DNA of 64,000 bases. Source: Bacteroidales bacterium (GTDB taxonomy: Bacteria; Bacteroidota; Bacteroidia; Bacteroidales; GCA-2748055). Under the pieces are notes generated by a model. The model was not told the origin of the DNA and made no database searches. It was given only the letters and a program-made list of their open reading frames with translations. The stretch covers positions 1-64,000 of the forward strand of contig JACJXF010000002.1 in NCBI GenBank assembly GCA_020636775.1, read 5' to 3'. The position numbers and the translations under genes were made by a program. Below, piece by piece: positions 1 through 9,550 of this stretch; the first letter of the stretch is position 1; each line of letters starts with the position of its first letter.

Positions 1-9
1 GTTCCTTCG

Positions 10-1377
10 TTACCCAAACAACACCTTAGGCAATTGCTGTACCTTCGAAACAAAAGTAATTTCCATTTTATACCTGTCAAAATCTATACCTTTTTTACTG
101 TACTGAGAAACTACCATTCTTTTAAAACCTAGTTTTTCGGCTTCAGAAATTCTCTGTTCAAGCCTGTTAACAGGTCTGATTTCACCTGAAAGGCTTATCT
201 CACCTGCGAAGCAAAACTGGTTGTCAACGGCTATATCGACCGATGAAGAAAGGATGGCAGCGATAATTCCGAGATCTGTGGCGGGATCGTCGACACGGAT
301 TCCTCCGGCAATATTCAGAAATACGTCCTTTGAAATCAGTTTAAAGTTTGCCCTCTTCTCTAATACTGCCAGCAGCATGTTGAGTCGCCTCAGGTCGAAG
401 CCTGTTGCCGATCGCTGCGGAGTACCGTATGCAGCTGTACTCACCAGAGCCTGCACTTCAATCAGCAATGGGCGGATTCCTTCCATGGTGGCCGCCACCG
501 AGACACCGCTGAGATTTTCGAGGTTTCTGCCGATAAAGATTTCAGAGGGATTGGATATTTCTTTTAGTCCGTTGCCCAGCATTTCATAGACACCAATTTC
601 CCAAGTTGAACCAAACCTGTTTTTCATAGCCCTCAGTATGCGGAACATATGATGCGTATCGCCTTCAAATTGAAGCACCGTGTCAACAATATGTTCGAGA
701 ACCTTGGGTCCGGCTATGCTTCCGTCCTTTGTAATATGTCCGATAAGAATAACCGGAGTGTTTGATTCCTTGGCATATTTCAGCAGGCTGGCGGCGCATT
801 CCCTTACCTGGGAAACACTTCCCTGGGAAGACTCGATAATTTCAGAACTGAGGGTCTGTATGGAATCGATAATTACAAGTTCCGGTTTTTCATGATTGGC
901 AAGGGAAAGTATATTCTGAAGATTGGTTTCAGTATAAACAAGGGTCTCACCCATAGCCTTTCCCTCACCAAGTCTTTCTGCGCGCATCCGCAGCTGCTGA
1001 CTGCTTTCCTCCCCCGAAACATAAAGAACTTTAATATGGGAAAGCTTCAAAGCCAGCTGAAGGACAAGGGTGGATTTTCCTATACCCGGTTCTCCGCCAA
1101 GCAGAATGAGCGATCCGGACACAATACCACCTCCCAGAACCCGGTTGAACTCTGCATCTCCGGTATCGATTCGCCGGGTGGTCTGTACGCTGATATTTTT
1201 TAATTTCTCCACCCTGGCAGGCTCTCCCAGAGATGTAAAAGACAGGGAACCGGATTTTTTGGTCAGGATTTCTTCCACATAGGTATTCCATTGACCGCAC
1301 GACTGGCATTTACCAACCCACTTTGGGGAATCGGCGCCGCAGTTCTGACATACGTATACAGTTTTTGTTTTTGCCAT
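10..1377 (-). CDS. radA: DNA repair protein RadA
   Basis: RadA is a RecA-like ATPase that promotes branch migration during recombinational repair in the cytoplasm. The 455-residue protein has the full family layout: an N-terminal C4 zinc finger (Cys10, Cys13, Cys24, Cys27), a Walker A loop GGEPGIGKS at residues 94-102, the RadA-specific KNRFGS motif at 252-257, and a C-terminal Lon-protease-like domain from about residue 280 that is non-proteolytic in this family. The length is normal for RadA. The ATG start puts the zinc finger at the usual distance from the N terminus. It is the last gene on this strand at the window edge, about 150 bp from the next gene upstream, so it may have its own promoter. 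Confidence 0.97.
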   Translation of the reverse strand: MAKTKTVYVCQNCGADSPKWVGKCQSCGQWNTYVEEILTKKSGSLSFTSLGEPARVEKLKNISVQTTRRIDTGDAEFNRVLGGGIVSGSLILLGGEPGIGKSTLVLQLALKLSHIKVLYVSGEESSQQLRMRAERLGEGKAMGETLVYTETNLQNILSLANHEKPELVIIDSIQTLSSEIIESSQGSVSQVRECAASLLKYAKESNTPVILIGHITKDGSIAGPKVLEHIVDTVLQFEGDTHHMFRILRAMKNRFGSTWEIGVYEMLGNGLKEISNPSEIFIGRNLENLSGVSVAATMEGIRPLLIEVQALVSTAAYGTPQRSATGFDLRRLNMLLAVLEKRANFKLISKDVFLNIAGGIRVDDPATDLGIIAAILSSSVDIAVDNQFCFAGEISLSGEIRPVNRLEQRISEAEKLGFKRMVVSQYSKKGIDFDRYKMEITFVSKVQQLPKVLFG

Positions 1378-1525
1378 GGAATATTTTTTTAGGAGGAGGA
1401 GAGAAAAAACTGAAGCGGATGTTCCGTCAGCGGATTTTGAAATGCATCCCCGTCCTTTTCATGCGATAAAATGCAAATCCAATATACTACAAAGTTTCAG
1501 AATTATGTCTGAAGCTTCCAAAAAT

Positions 1526-2017
1526 CTAGCCCTTCATTTTATTTACGATGGAGGTGGTTGAATAGCCTTCAACAAAATTAATGGTAATCACCTGGCCATG
1601 ATTTTTTGTAACCGTATCGTAGCCAACAATTTCACTGGCTTTATAATCACCTCCCTTTACCAGAATATCCGGAAGAATGAGCTGAATAAGCTCCAGAGGC
1701 GTTTCCTGGGGGAAAAGCACAACCAGATCGACAAAGGAAAAACCGGCCATAACCAGTGAACGGGACAGTTCGTCCTGCAAAGGTCGGCCTTCGCCTTTCA
1801 GATTTCTGACGGATGAATCGGAATTTAATCCGATAATCAGTTTATTCCCGAGATCTGATGCCTTCGAAAGGAGCTCCATATGTCCCCTGTGGATAATATC
1901 AAAGCATCCGTTGGTAAAAACGATTTTATTTCCAGCCTTTTTCCACTGTTCAATAATCCGGGGTAATTGATTCCAGTCGGTAATAATTTTGGTTTTTATG
2001 ATATCCAGGGAGTTCAT
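1526..2017 (-). CDS. rfaE2: RfaE2-like cytidylyltransferase-fold protein (heptose-1-phosphate adenylyltransferase)
   Basis: A 163-residue nucleotidyltransferase of the cytidylyltransferase-like fold. The nucleotide-binding signature is clear: TNGCFD at residues 35-40 followed by HRGH at 43-46, the HxGH motif. Length and sequence match the stand-alone C-terminal half of HldE (RfaE domain 2), which transfers AMP to D-glycero-beta-D-manno-heptose 1-phosphate on the way to the LPS inner-core heptose donor. Its start overlaps the stop of the upstream flippase-like gene by 4 bp, so the two are translationally coupled, consistent with a shared envelope role. The kinase half (RfaE1) is not in this window. 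The adenylyltransferase assignment is by family; a glycerol-phosphate cytidylyltransferase is less likely. Confidence 0.88.
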   Translation of the reverse strand: MNSLDIIKTKIITDWNQLPRIIEQWKKAGNKIVFTNGCFDIIHRGHMELLSKASDLGNKLIIGLNSDSSVRNLKGEGRPLQDELSRSLVMAGFSFVDLVVLFPQETPLELIQLILPDILVKGGDYKASEIVGYDTVTKNHGQVITINFVEGYSTTSIVNKMKG

Positions 2018-3069
2018 TTCAGGGAGTTTTTTGACTTTCGGGGAGTCTTTGGAGCTATAGGTTTTCCGGTTTCCTTTCTTGATATCAAAAGAAAAAATGA
2101 TATTGATCCAAACAGAATGGCAAACAGGGCCTGAGATTCATGTGCAATAGTTGCATAAACCAGTCCGTCTTCAAGAGTGATAAAGGCATAAACACTGGCC
2201 AGACCCCTGGATACTATCCAGTGGAATGCGCCAATTCCTCCCTGCACCGGTGCCGACATTCCCAGACCGCCAATAATAAGAATAAACAGACCGTCAACGA
2301 GCTTAAGTCCTGAGGTAGCAGGAAGGGAAAAGACCACAACCCAGGTCATCATTAAATACAGGAACCAGATAAGGACCGAATAGAAAATAAATTCCCAGCG
2401 ACGCTTCATCTTGTAGACTGTCTTTAAACCCGACAATACTCCTTTCACCATATTTTTCACCTTATTTACCACGGCAATTTTTGCCAGTTGCTGACGGAAA
2501 ATAAAATATAGGGCAATAAAGGCCAGGGGAGTTCCGGCAATAACGACCCAGATGAACCAGGAGAAGTTCAAAGTACTTGAAATTTTTTCTGAAAGGGGTT
2601 CAAACACACTGTCGCCCAGGAAAGATCCAAAGGTGTCGATCCGTATTATCAGCAGAAAAATCAGCAAAATAAACAGCGACAGCAGATCAACGGCCCTCTC
2701 AACGATAACCGTACCAATGAGTTTATCGACCGGAATTTTTTCTTTTTTTGCCAGAGAGGCGCAGCGGGTTATTTCACCTATTCTTGGAAATGCAAAATTT
2801 GCAAGATATCCTACCATAAGGGAATAAAGGGTAGAGGTGAAGGGAGGTTTATAATTCAGGGGTTCAATCAGGATATTCCAGCGATAGGCCCTGGCTATAT
2901 AGGCCAGGAAGGCAAATAAGAGGGATAAGAGGACCCACCAGTAATTTACATTCTTCAGGTCTTCCATTATTTTTTCAAAACTTATGCCTTTAAAGGCAAA
3001 GTACATCAAGAGTATACCAAACGACAGGAAGCCGAGGAACTTTAGAGCTTTGATTATGAAATTTTTCAA
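2014..3069 (-). CDS. Flippase-like / lysylphosphatidylglycerol synthase TM-region family protein
   Basis: A 351-residue integral inner-membrane protein with about eight predicted membrane segments and a basic C-terminal tail (residues 330-351, many Lys and Arg). It resembles the UPF0104/AglD/MprF-transmembrane family, whose members move or modify lipid-linked substrates; the specific substrate is unknown. The start is TTG (3067-3069) because the first internal ATG lies inside the first membrane helix. It begins 7 bp after the panD stop and overlaps rfaE2 by 4 bp, so panD, this gene and rfaE2 form an apparent operon. Confidence 0.8.
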   Translation of the reverse strand: MKNFIIKALKFLGFLSFGILLMYFAFKGISFEKIMEDLKNVNYWWVLLSLLFAFLAYIARAYRWNILIEPLNYKPPFTSTLYSLMVGYLANFAFPRIGEITRCASLAKKEKIPVDKLIGTVIVERAVDLLSLFILLIFLLIIRIDTFGSFLGDSVFEPLSEKISSTLNFSWFIWVVIAGTPLAFIALYFIFRQQLAKIAVVNKVKNMVKGVLSGLKTVYKMKRRWEFIFYSVLIWFLYLMMTWVVVFSLPATSGLKLVDGLFILIIGGLGMSAPVQGGIGAFHWIVSRGLASVYAFITLEDGLVYATIAHESQALFAILFGSISFFLLISRKETGKPIAPKTPRKSKNSLK

Positions 3070-3076
3070 GGGAGGA

Positions 3077-3427
3077 TCAAATTAATTTATTGGTTGCGGT
3101 ATCGGGAAAAATAACCCAGGGCTTAAATGTCTTTGCTTCTTCAAAGTCCATAGTGGCGTAGGAAATAATTATAATAATATCGCCAACTGCGACTCTGCGG
3201 GCGGCAGGACCATTCAGACATATTTGCCCGCTGTCGGGTGTGCCCACAATTACATATGTATCAAATCTTTCCCCGTTATTGATATTTACTACCTGGACTT
3301 TCTCACCGGCTACGAGGTTTGCCGCTTTAATAAGTATGGGATCAATGGTAATGCTTCCAACATAATTCAGATTGGACTCAGTAACGGTAACCCTGTGAAT
3401 TTTTGATTTCAGTATTTCGATTTGCAT
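3077..3427 (-). CDS. panD: Aspartate 1-decarboxylase proenzyme
   Basis: PanD converts L-aspartate to beta-alanine, the precursor joined to pantoate by PanC in coenzyme A synthesis. The 116-residue protein is full length. It contains the self-processing site Gly24-Ser25 (in YVGSITID), where the proenzyme cleaves itself to make the pyruvoyl cofactor on Ser25, and Tyr22 just before it. It lies next to panC on the same strand with about 85 bp between them, so the two pantothenate genes are linked. A TAAATTTG box on the minus strand at 3507-3514 could be a promoter, but such AT-rich octamers occur by chance. Confidence 0.97.
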   Translation of the reverse strand: MQIEILKSKIHRVTVTESNLNYVGSITIDPILIKAANLVAGEKVQVVNINNGERFDTYVIVGTPDSGQICLNGPAARRVAVGDIIIIISYATMDFEEAKTFKPWVIFPDTATNKLI

Positions 3428-3511
3428 CGGGATTAGTTTTGCACTATAAGTAATAAGAACGGGTAAGAGTAAGAAAAATTTTAAAGATGCTGGCTCTTAT
3501 CAATTGCAAAT

Positions 3512-4357
3512 TTAATCAAAATTTATATTATCGATCAGTCTTATTTTTCCAAGTTTTACGGCAACGCAGGCCTGCTTTTTACACGGAGAATCCCAGCTAT
3601 CAGCAGGCAGAAGGGTCTGGCTGTCAACAATCTGAAAATATTCCACCTGGATAAGCGGGTCGGAATTTAATTCCTTAACAGCCCAATCGCAAAGTTTTTC
3701 CGGGTCCATTGAGGCAGCAAGTTCCCGGGCACGAAACAGGGTTTTGGAAATCTGTGCTGCATGCTTCCTTTCTTCAGGATTAAGCAACTGGTTCCGTGAG
3801 CTCATGGCAAGCCCGTCGTCTTCCCGGATTATCGGGCAGGTTATTATTTCAATGGGATACTTCATTTTCCTTACCAATTCGCGAATAACGGCAAGCTGCT
3901 GAAAATCTTTTTGTCCAAAAAAGGCCATGTTTGGCCGGGTTATATCAAAGAGTCTGCTTACCACCTGAGCAACTCCGTTAAAATGGCCCGGACGGTGAGC
4001 CCCCTCCATGACCTTATCCAGCTGGCCAAAATCAAAGACTCTTGTGTCGGGTTCAGGATATATTTCTTTCTCCCCCGGAGCAAAAACAATGTCGGTCATT
4101 CCCTGAGCAGCAAGCAGCTCCAGATCTTTTTCCAGGTTCCTGGGATAATTGCGAAGGTCATTCGGATCGTTAAACTGAGTGGGGTTTACAAATATGGTTA
4201 CCATCACCCGTTCACATAGTCCTGCGGCCGTTTCAATAAGTGAAAGATGACCTTTGTGAAGGGCTCCCATAGTTGGAACAAGTCCGATCAACTTTTCACC
4301 GAAACCTTCAGATTTCATATATGTGAAGAGATCAGCTTTGGTTTGTATCAGCTCCAT
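3512..4357 (-). CDS. panC: Pantothenate synthetase (pantoate-beta-alanine ligase)
   Basis: PanC condenses pantoate with beta-alanine using ATP. The protein has the ATP-binding PTMGALHKGH motif (His34, His37 of the HxGH signature), the FVNPTQF pantoate-binding segment, and the MSSRN loop equivalent to KMSKS. The open frame extends upstream to a TTG at 4378, but I place the start at the ATG at 4355-4357, which gives 281 residues beginning MELIQTK, the usual PanC N terminus. It is divergent from the glycogen-synthase-like gene; the 160 bp between them should hold both promoters. Confidence 0.96.
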   Translation of the reverse strand: MELIQTKADLFTYMKSEGFGEKLIGLVPTMGALHKGHLSLIETAAGLCERVMVTIFVNPTQFNDPNDLRNYPRNLEKDLELLAAQGMTDIVFAPGEKEIYPEPDTRVFDFGQLDKVMEGAHRPGHFNGVAQVVSRLFDITRPNMAFFGQKDFQQLAVIRELVRKMKYPIEIITCPIIREDDGLAMSSRNQLLNPEERKHAAQISKTLFRARELAASMDPEKLCDWAVKELNSDPLIQVEYFQIVDSQTLLPADSWDSPCKKQACVAVKLGKIRLIDNINFD

Positions 4358-4481
4358 AAATTTTTGAAATATGCGCAAAAATAGAGATTATTCGCAGTAA
4401 AATTCAAAAAACATCAATTCAATTCTGTAAGGAGAGGCCTCCATGCCATTATTTTCCTGTTTAAGGTCTCAATAATTTTCG

Positions 4482-4489
4482 TATCTTTG
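4482..4489 (+). promoter_or_regulatory. Bacteroidota-type -7 box (TATCTTTG)
   Basis: The octamer TATCTTTG matches the Bacteroidota -7 consensus TAnnTTTG and lies 29 bp before the ATG of the glycogen-synthase-like gene, in the panC intergenic region. I see no convincing TTTG at the -33 position, so the call rests on the -7 box and its placement. Confidence 0.5.
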
Positions 4490-4518
4490 TCTGTTTTTAA
4501 AAACCAATCAAGGTTATA

Positions 4519-5334
4519 ATGGAAAACATTAAAGTTTTATTTATTTCACAGGAAATTACGCCATACCTTCCCGAGTCGGAAATGTCATTAATAGGCAGAA
4601 ATCTTCCTCAGGGTATACAGGAGAAGGGCAAGGAAATCAGAACTTTTATGCCTCGGTTTGGTAACATCAACGAGAGACGCAACCAGCTTCATGAAGTAAT
4701 TCGTCTTTCCGGAATGAATCTTATCATCGACGACACCGATCACCCCCTGATTATTAAGGTTGCTTCCATTCAGTCAGCCCGTATGCAGGTGTACTTTATT
4801 GACAATGATGATTATTTCCATCGCAAATTTGTTTTAAAGGATTCCAAGGGAAAGCATTATAAGGACAATGATGAAAGGATGATATTTTTTGCCCGGGGAG
4901 TTATTGAAACTGTAAAAAAACTTAGATGGTCTCCGGACATTATTCACTGTCATGGCTGGTTCACAAGCCTGGTGCCCCTTTACATTAAAAAATCATATAG
5001 TGAGGATCCTCTTTTTATGAATTCCAAACTGGTTTTCTCAGCTTATAACGACAGCTATAACGAGGTGCTGGATTCAAACTTCATTAAGAAAATTAAATTT
5101 GACGGTATTGATGCTGAGGTTGAGGCTGAATTAAAAGAGCCCACATTTGAAAGTCTTGCCAGAATAGCCTTCAAATATTCCGATGGTATAATCATGGGTA
5201 GTAAGAACTTAGCTGCCGGAATTGAAAAAATTATTAAGGAATCAGGTAACAAGGTGTTAAATTATCAGGACCCTGAAGACTATATTGACGCATATTCCGT
5301 TTTCTACGATAAAATATTAACCGAAGCGAAGTGA
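4519..5334 (+). CDS. Stand-alone GT5 N-terminal domain, glycogen/starch-synthase-like
   Basis: A 271-residue protein that corresponds only to the N-terminal Rossmann domain of GT5 glycogen/starch synthases; the second GT-B domain that binds the sugar nucleotide is absent. The start aligns well (VLFISQEITPYLP against the usual VLFVxSExxPFxK), but the ADP-glucose-binding KTGGL motif is replaced by Pro18-Glu-Ser-Glu-Met22. I therefore doubt that it is an active glycogen synthase. It heads a tight run with a DUF4270 lipoprotein and glmS. From memory of Bacteroidota genomes this gene beside panC is a recurring arrangement, which would make it a conserved non-catalytic paralogue rather than a recent truncation; no conserved function is known to me. 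Confidence 0.75.
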   Translation: MENIKVLFISQEITPYLPESEMSLIGRNLPQGIQEKGKEIRTFMPRFGNINERRNQLHEVIRLSGMNLIIDDTDHPLIIKVASIQSARMQVYFIDNDDYFHRKFVLKDSKGKHYKDNDERMIFFARGVIETVKKLRWSPDIIHCHGWFTSLVPLYIKKSYSEDPLFMNSKLVFSAYNDSYNEVLDSNFIKKIKFDGIDAEVEAELKEPTFESLARIAFKYSDGIIMGSKNLAAGIEKIIKESGNKVLNYQDPEDYIDAYSVFYDKILTEAK

Positions 5335-6647
5335 TGAGTATTATTGGAACGCGTTTAAAAGGCAGGACAAATATCAATATTGGATTCATATTTACCTCCA
5401 CCCTGATTTTTCTTTTTATTTTACTTTCAAATTCCTGTAAGAAGGATGCTGACTTTCTAGGCCGGAACCTACTGCCGTCTTCTGATAATCTGAACCTGGT
5501 GGTTGACTCCAGTACTCTGGTAAGAGCTTATACCTCCACAGGAGTAAGGCGCCCAACCTCCACAAACGATTTATATCTTCTGGGAAGTCTTAAGGACAGT
5601 GTTTTTGGTACTTCCTCAGCCTCCATCCTCACTCAGTTTTATCCACTGGTACTAAAATCGGTTGATTCAACAAGAACGGTTGACTCCCTCGTAATCTACC
5701 TTGCCTCCGCCGGATATTACGGAGATTCAGCTAGTCAGATGAACCTGAAAATCTACGAACTCAATGAAAAACTGCGTCTGGACACTACCTATTTTTCAGA
5801 TTTAAACCCGGCAGACTATTCTGATATGGCAACTGAAATTGCCAGCACATCATATGTTGTGGGCGACACACTCGTTCATTTCTCAGTTACCGATCCTGAT
5901 TTTATTGCGAAATTTGCTACTCTTCCTGATTCTGTTTTTCAGGATGTGGTTGATTTCCAGAATGAGTTCAAGGGTTTGTACATTAGAGTTGATCCTGTAA
6001 GCCAAAAGGGAGGGTTTTCATATTTTGATATGACTCTTTTCAGAAGTTCCGGGATGGTGTTGTATGCCAACGGTGATTCAGTTGGATATGAAATGGCCTT
6101 TTCCAGTTTTGCTGCCAAGGCAAATGCCTTTACACACGATTACAGCGGCTCGCCGGTTTCTGTTAATCTTGATAAACCCGAGGCAGGTGATTCTCTGATT
6201 TTTCTTGAGGGACTTGCAGGAACCAACAGCATCATCAGTTTTCCTGAACTTGAAAAATGGAAGGAAAAAGGAAATATTTCAATCAATAAGGCAGAGCTGA
6301 TAATTCCGGTCGATTCTTTGGAATACCCGGGTCTCACAAGGGATAATTATCCTCCCATTTTATCCCTCTTTACCCTCGATGATGATAGTTCGTACCATTT
6401 CATGTACGATTACAGGGTAGATCTTACCGGAAAATATTTTGACGGAACATTCGACGGAGCAATATATTCTTACGTATTTAATATTGGTTTACATCTTCAA
6501 TCGTATTTGCGAGGCGATATTGAAAATTCCAGGCTTTTGCTTTTGCCTACCGCAACCAATACTTCCGCTAACAGGGTTATTGTGAGAAACGGGAATGTAT
6601 CGTCAAAACCGATGAAATTAAAGGTAGTTTATACAGAATTGTATTAA
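5334..6647 (+). CDS. DUF4270 outer-surface lipoprotein
   Basis: A 437-residue predicted lipoprotein of the DUF4270 family, which is restricted to Bacteroidota and has no established function. It has a hydrophobic signal segment followed by a lipobox (LLSNSC, lipidated Cys35), then a long beta-rich, Ser/Asp/Tyr-rich domain. A GTG lies directly before the ATG; I prefer the ATG at 5334, which overlaps the preceding TGA stop by one base, implying translational coupling. glmS follows after 1 bp. The context suggests envelope biogenesis, but this is inference. Confidence 0.85.
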   Translation: MSIIGTRLKGRTNINIGFIFTSTLIFLFILLSNSCKKDADFLGRNLLPSSDNLNLVVDSSTLVRAYTSTGVRRPTSTNDLYLLGSLKDSVFGTSSASILTQFYPLVLKSVDSTRTVDSLVIYLASAGYYGDSASQMNLKIYELNEKLRLDTTYFSDLNPADYSDMATEIASTSYVVGDTLVHFSVTDPDFIAKFATLPDSVFQDVVDFQNEFKGLYIRVDPVSQKGGFSYFDMTLFRSSGMVLYANGDSVGYEMAFSSFAAKANAFTHDYSGSPVSVNLDKPEAGDSLIFLEGLAGTNSIISFPELEKWKEKGNISINKAELIIPVDSLEYPGLTRDNYPPILSLFTLDDDSSYHFMYDYRVDLTGKYFDGTFDGAIYSYVFNIGLHLQSYLRGDIENSRLLLLPTATNTSANRVIVRNGNVSSKPMKLKVVYTELY

Positions 6648-6648
6648 T

Positions 6649-8484
6649 ATGTGTGGGATCGTTGGATATATTGGATACAGAAATGCCTATCCGATTCTAA
6701 TAAATGGCTTGAAAAGGCTTGAATACCGGGGATATGATTCAGCCGGCATAGCACTTTTAAATGGTGAAACAACCATTTACAAGCGAAAGGGTAAAGTTTC
6801 AGACCTGGAGAAATTTGTTGAATCAGGCGACATTAGCGGAACCCTGGGAATTGGTCACACGCGTTGGGCAACTCATGGCGAACCCAACGATATAAATGCT
6901 CATCCTCACCTTTCCATGAATGGAATTTTTACCATTATTCACAATGGTATAATTGAAAATTACACTTCATTAAAATCCCGCCTTACTGATCGTGGTTATG
7001 TTTTTAAATCCGAAACGGATACTGAAATTCTTGCCAATCTTATTGAGTATATTTATTTAAAGGGAAACGTAAGTGCTGAACTGGCCGTTAGGCTTGCCTT
7101 AACTAAGGTGGTTGGTGCCTACGGACTTGTGGTTTTATGCAACCGCGAACCCGATAAAATGATTGCTGCGCGCAAGAGCAGCCCCCTCGTGCTTGGTATT
7201 GGTGAAGGTGAGTATTTTGTTGCATCCGATGCCACACCCATTATTGAATATACCGATAGGGTTATTTATCTCAATAACGAAGATGTTGCCGTTATAAGCC
7301 GCGATGAACTCGTTTTAAAAACCATTAAGAACGATAAACTCATTCCTAACATTCAGAAGGTTGACCTAGGAATCAGCGAAATTGAAAAGAATGGTTACGA
7401 TCATTTTATGCTGAAGGAAATTTTTGAACAGCCCCGTTCTATCCTTGATACTTTCAGGGGAAGAGTTTCACATGATAAAGCTTCCATACATCTGGGCGGA
7501 CTTTTTAGTGTTGAAGAAAGGCTTGTACATGCAAAGCGTATTGTTATCATTGGTTGCGGCACATCCTGGCATGCAGGGATGGTCGGTGAATACCTCTTTG
7601 AGGATATTGCCCGGATATCCGTTGAGGTTGAATATGCTTCTGAATTCCGCTACCGCAACCCGTTGATCGACAAAGACGATATTGTAATTGCCATAAGTCA
7701 GAGCGGAGAAACAGCTGATACCCTTGCAGCCATTCAGCTTGCCAAAGATCGTGGTGCACTTGTTCTGGGTATCTGCAATGTGGTTGGCTCAAGTATTTCA
7801 AGAGAAACCCATGCCGGGGTTTATATGCATGCCGGCCCTGAAATTGGTGTTGCCTCTACAAAAGCATTCACGGCTCAGGTTACGGTTCTGGCCATGATGG
7901 CGATTCTTACCGGTTATAAAAAGGGGGTGCTCGAAGAATCAAGGTACCGGAGATTGATTGAGGAGTTATCAGGAATACCTGAAAAGATTGAGAGAATACT
8001 TACTCATGATGCAAAATATAAGGCCATTGCTGAGGAATACCAGAATGCCGGTAATTTCCTTTATCTGGGAAGAGGATACTCATTTCCGGTGGCTCTGGAA
8101 GGTGCACTGAAGTTAAAAGAGATTTCTTACATACATGCCGAAGGCTATCCCGCTGCTGAAATGAAGCACGGACCCATAGCCCTGATCGACAGAAATATGC
8201 CGGTGGTTGTAATTGCCACCAATGATAAGTCGTACGAAAAAATAGTAAGCAACATCCAGGAAGTTAAAGCAAGAAATGGAATTGTAATTGCAATTGTTTC
8301 GGAAGGGGATACCATAATCCGGAACATGGCCGATCATGTGCTGGAAATTCCTGAAGCAATGGAAGAACTCACCTCACTATTGTCGGTTATACCTCTGCAG
8401 CTTATTGCCTATCACATTGCTGTTCTGCGGGGATGTAATGTTGACCAGCCAAGAAATCTTGCGAAATCCGTAACCGTAGAATAG
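6649..8484 (+). CDS. glmS: Glutamine-fructose-6-phosphate aminotransferase (isomerizing)
   Basis: GlmS makes glucosamine 6-phosphate from fructose 6-phosphate and glutamine, the first step toward UDP-GlcNAc for peptidoglycan and LPS. The 611-residue protein starts MCGIVGYIG, so Cys2 becomes the N-terminal nucleophile of the class II glutamine amidotransferase domain (about 1-240). Two SIS domains follow, with CGTSWHAG and SQSGETADT in the first and the conserved C-terminal tail KSVTVE. Length is normal. It is the third gene of a tightly spaced plus-strand run and ends 14 bp from the convergent rfbB, with no obvious terminator between them. Confidence 0.98.
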   Translation: MCGIVGYIGYRNAYPILINGLKRLEYRGYDSAGIALLNGETTIYKRKGKVSDLEKFVESGDISGTLGIGHTRWATHGEPNDINAHPHLSMNGIFTIIHNGIIENYTSLKSRLTDRGYVFKSETDTEILANLIEYIYLKGNVSAELAVRLALTKVVGAYGLVVLCNREPDKMIAARKSSPLVLGIGEGEYFVASDATPIIEYTDRVIYLNNEDVAVISRDELVLKTIKNDKLIPNIQKVDLGISEIEKNGYDHFMLKEIFEQPRSILDTFRGRVSHDKASIHLGGLFSVEERLVHAKRIVIIGCGTSWHAGMVGEYLFEDIARISVEVEYASEFRYRNPLIDKDDIVIAISQSGETADTLAAIQLAKDRGALVLGICNVVGSSISRETHAGVYMHAGPEIGVASTKAFTAQVTVLAMMAILTGYKKGVLEESRYRRLIEELSGIPEKIERILTHDAKYKAIAEEYQNAGNFLYLGRGYSFPVALEGALKLKEISYIHAEGYPAAEMKHGPIALIDRNMPVVVIATNDKSYEKIVSNIQEVKARNGIVIAIVSEGDTIIRNMADHVLEIPEAMEELTSLLSVIPLQLIAYHIAVLRGCNVDQPRNLAKSVTVE

Positions 8485-8497
8485 GAATTAAGGCCAG

Positions 8498-9550
8498 CTA
8501 CCTTTTAATATACTGCTTTTCGTAGTATTTCTCGTAGTCACCTGTCATAACATTGTTCATCCAGGCTTCGTTTTCCAGATACCAATCTACTGTTTTTGCC
8601 AGTCCTTCCTCAAACTGCAGCGATGGTGCCCAGCTAAGCTCTTTCTGAAGTTTTGATGAATCGATGGCATACCGAAGGTCGTGTCCGGCCCGGTCTTTCA
8701 CAAAACTGATGAGAGAAGCCGAAGTTCCGGGATTTCTTTTCAGCTTTTCGTCCATGATTTTACAAAGCAGCTGTATAAGGTCGATATTTTTCCACTCGTT
8801 GATGCCACCAATGTTGTATGTCTCACCCGCTTTTCCCCTGTGAAATATCTGATCAATAGCCCTGGCATGATCTTCCACAAACAGCCAGTCACGAATATTC
8901 TCCCCTTTCCCGTAAACAGGAACCTGCTTCATGTTTTTAATATTGTTTATGGCAAGTGGAATCAGTTTTTCCGGGAACTGGTTGGGGCCATAGTTATTGG
9001 AACAGTTTGAAAGCACTACCGGCAGCTTAAATGTATGATACCAGGCCCTTACCAGATGGTCGGAGCTGGCTTTGGATGCCGAATACGGACTGCGGGGATC
9101 GTAAGGGCTGCTCTCCGTGAATAGTCCCTCCTCACCCAGACTGCCATATACTTCATCGGTTGAAATATGGTAGAATAATTTATCGTTGAAATTTTCTGAC
9201 CATTTGGCTCTTGCTGCATTCAGCAGGTTTACCGTACCGATAATATTCGTAAAGATAAACTCTGTTGGATTGGATATAGAGCGGTCAACATGCGATTCGG
9301 CTGCCAGATGAATAACTCCCGAAAAATTATACTTTTTAAAAAGCTCAGATACAAAGGCTTCGTCAACAATGTCTCCCTTTACAAATTCATAATTCGGTTT
9401 TTTTTCAATGTCCCTGATATTTTCAAGATTACCGGCGTAGGTAAGCTTATCCAGATTAATGATTTTGTAATCAGGATACTTATTTACAAAGAGTCTGACT
9501 ACATGCGATCCGATAAATCCGGCTCCACCGGTAATAAGTATTGTTTTCAT
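8498..9550 (-). CDS. rfbB: dTDP-glucose 4,6-dehydratase
   Basis: An extended SDR enzyme of 350 residues with the NAD-binding GGAGFIGS motif (8-15), the dehydratase motif STDEVYG (130-136) and the catalytic Tyr156/Lys160 pair (YSASK). These features identify dTDP-D-glucose 4,6-dehydratase, which makes the 4-keto-6-deoxy intermediate for rhamnose and other deoxysugars. The start codon overlaps the galE stop as ATGA. The companions rfbA, rfbC and rfbD are not in the window, so the final sugar cannot be told. It is the last gene of the polysaccharide operon. Confidence 0.95.
   Translation of the reverse strand: MKTILITGGAGFIGSHVVRLFVNKYPDYKIINLDKLTYAGNLENIRDIEKKPNYEFVKGDIVDEAFVSELFKKYNFSGVIHLAAESHVDRSISNPTEFIFTNIIGTVNLLNAARAKWSENFNDKLFYHISTDEVYGSLGEEGLFTESSPYDPRSPYSASKASSDHLVRAWYHTFKLPVVLSNCSNNYGPNQFPEKLIPLAINNIKNMKQVPVYGKGENIRDWLFVEDHARAIDQIFHRGKAGETYNIGGINEWKNIDLIQLLCKIMDEKLKRNPGTSASLISFVKDRAGHDLRYAIDSSKLQKELSWAPSLQFEEGLAKTVDWYLENEAWMNNVMTGDYEKYYEKQYIKR

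Noticed and set aside
4519..5334. Functional glycogen synthase (glgA)
   Set aside because: Only the N-terminal GT5 domain is present and the KTGGL motif is replaced by PESEM.
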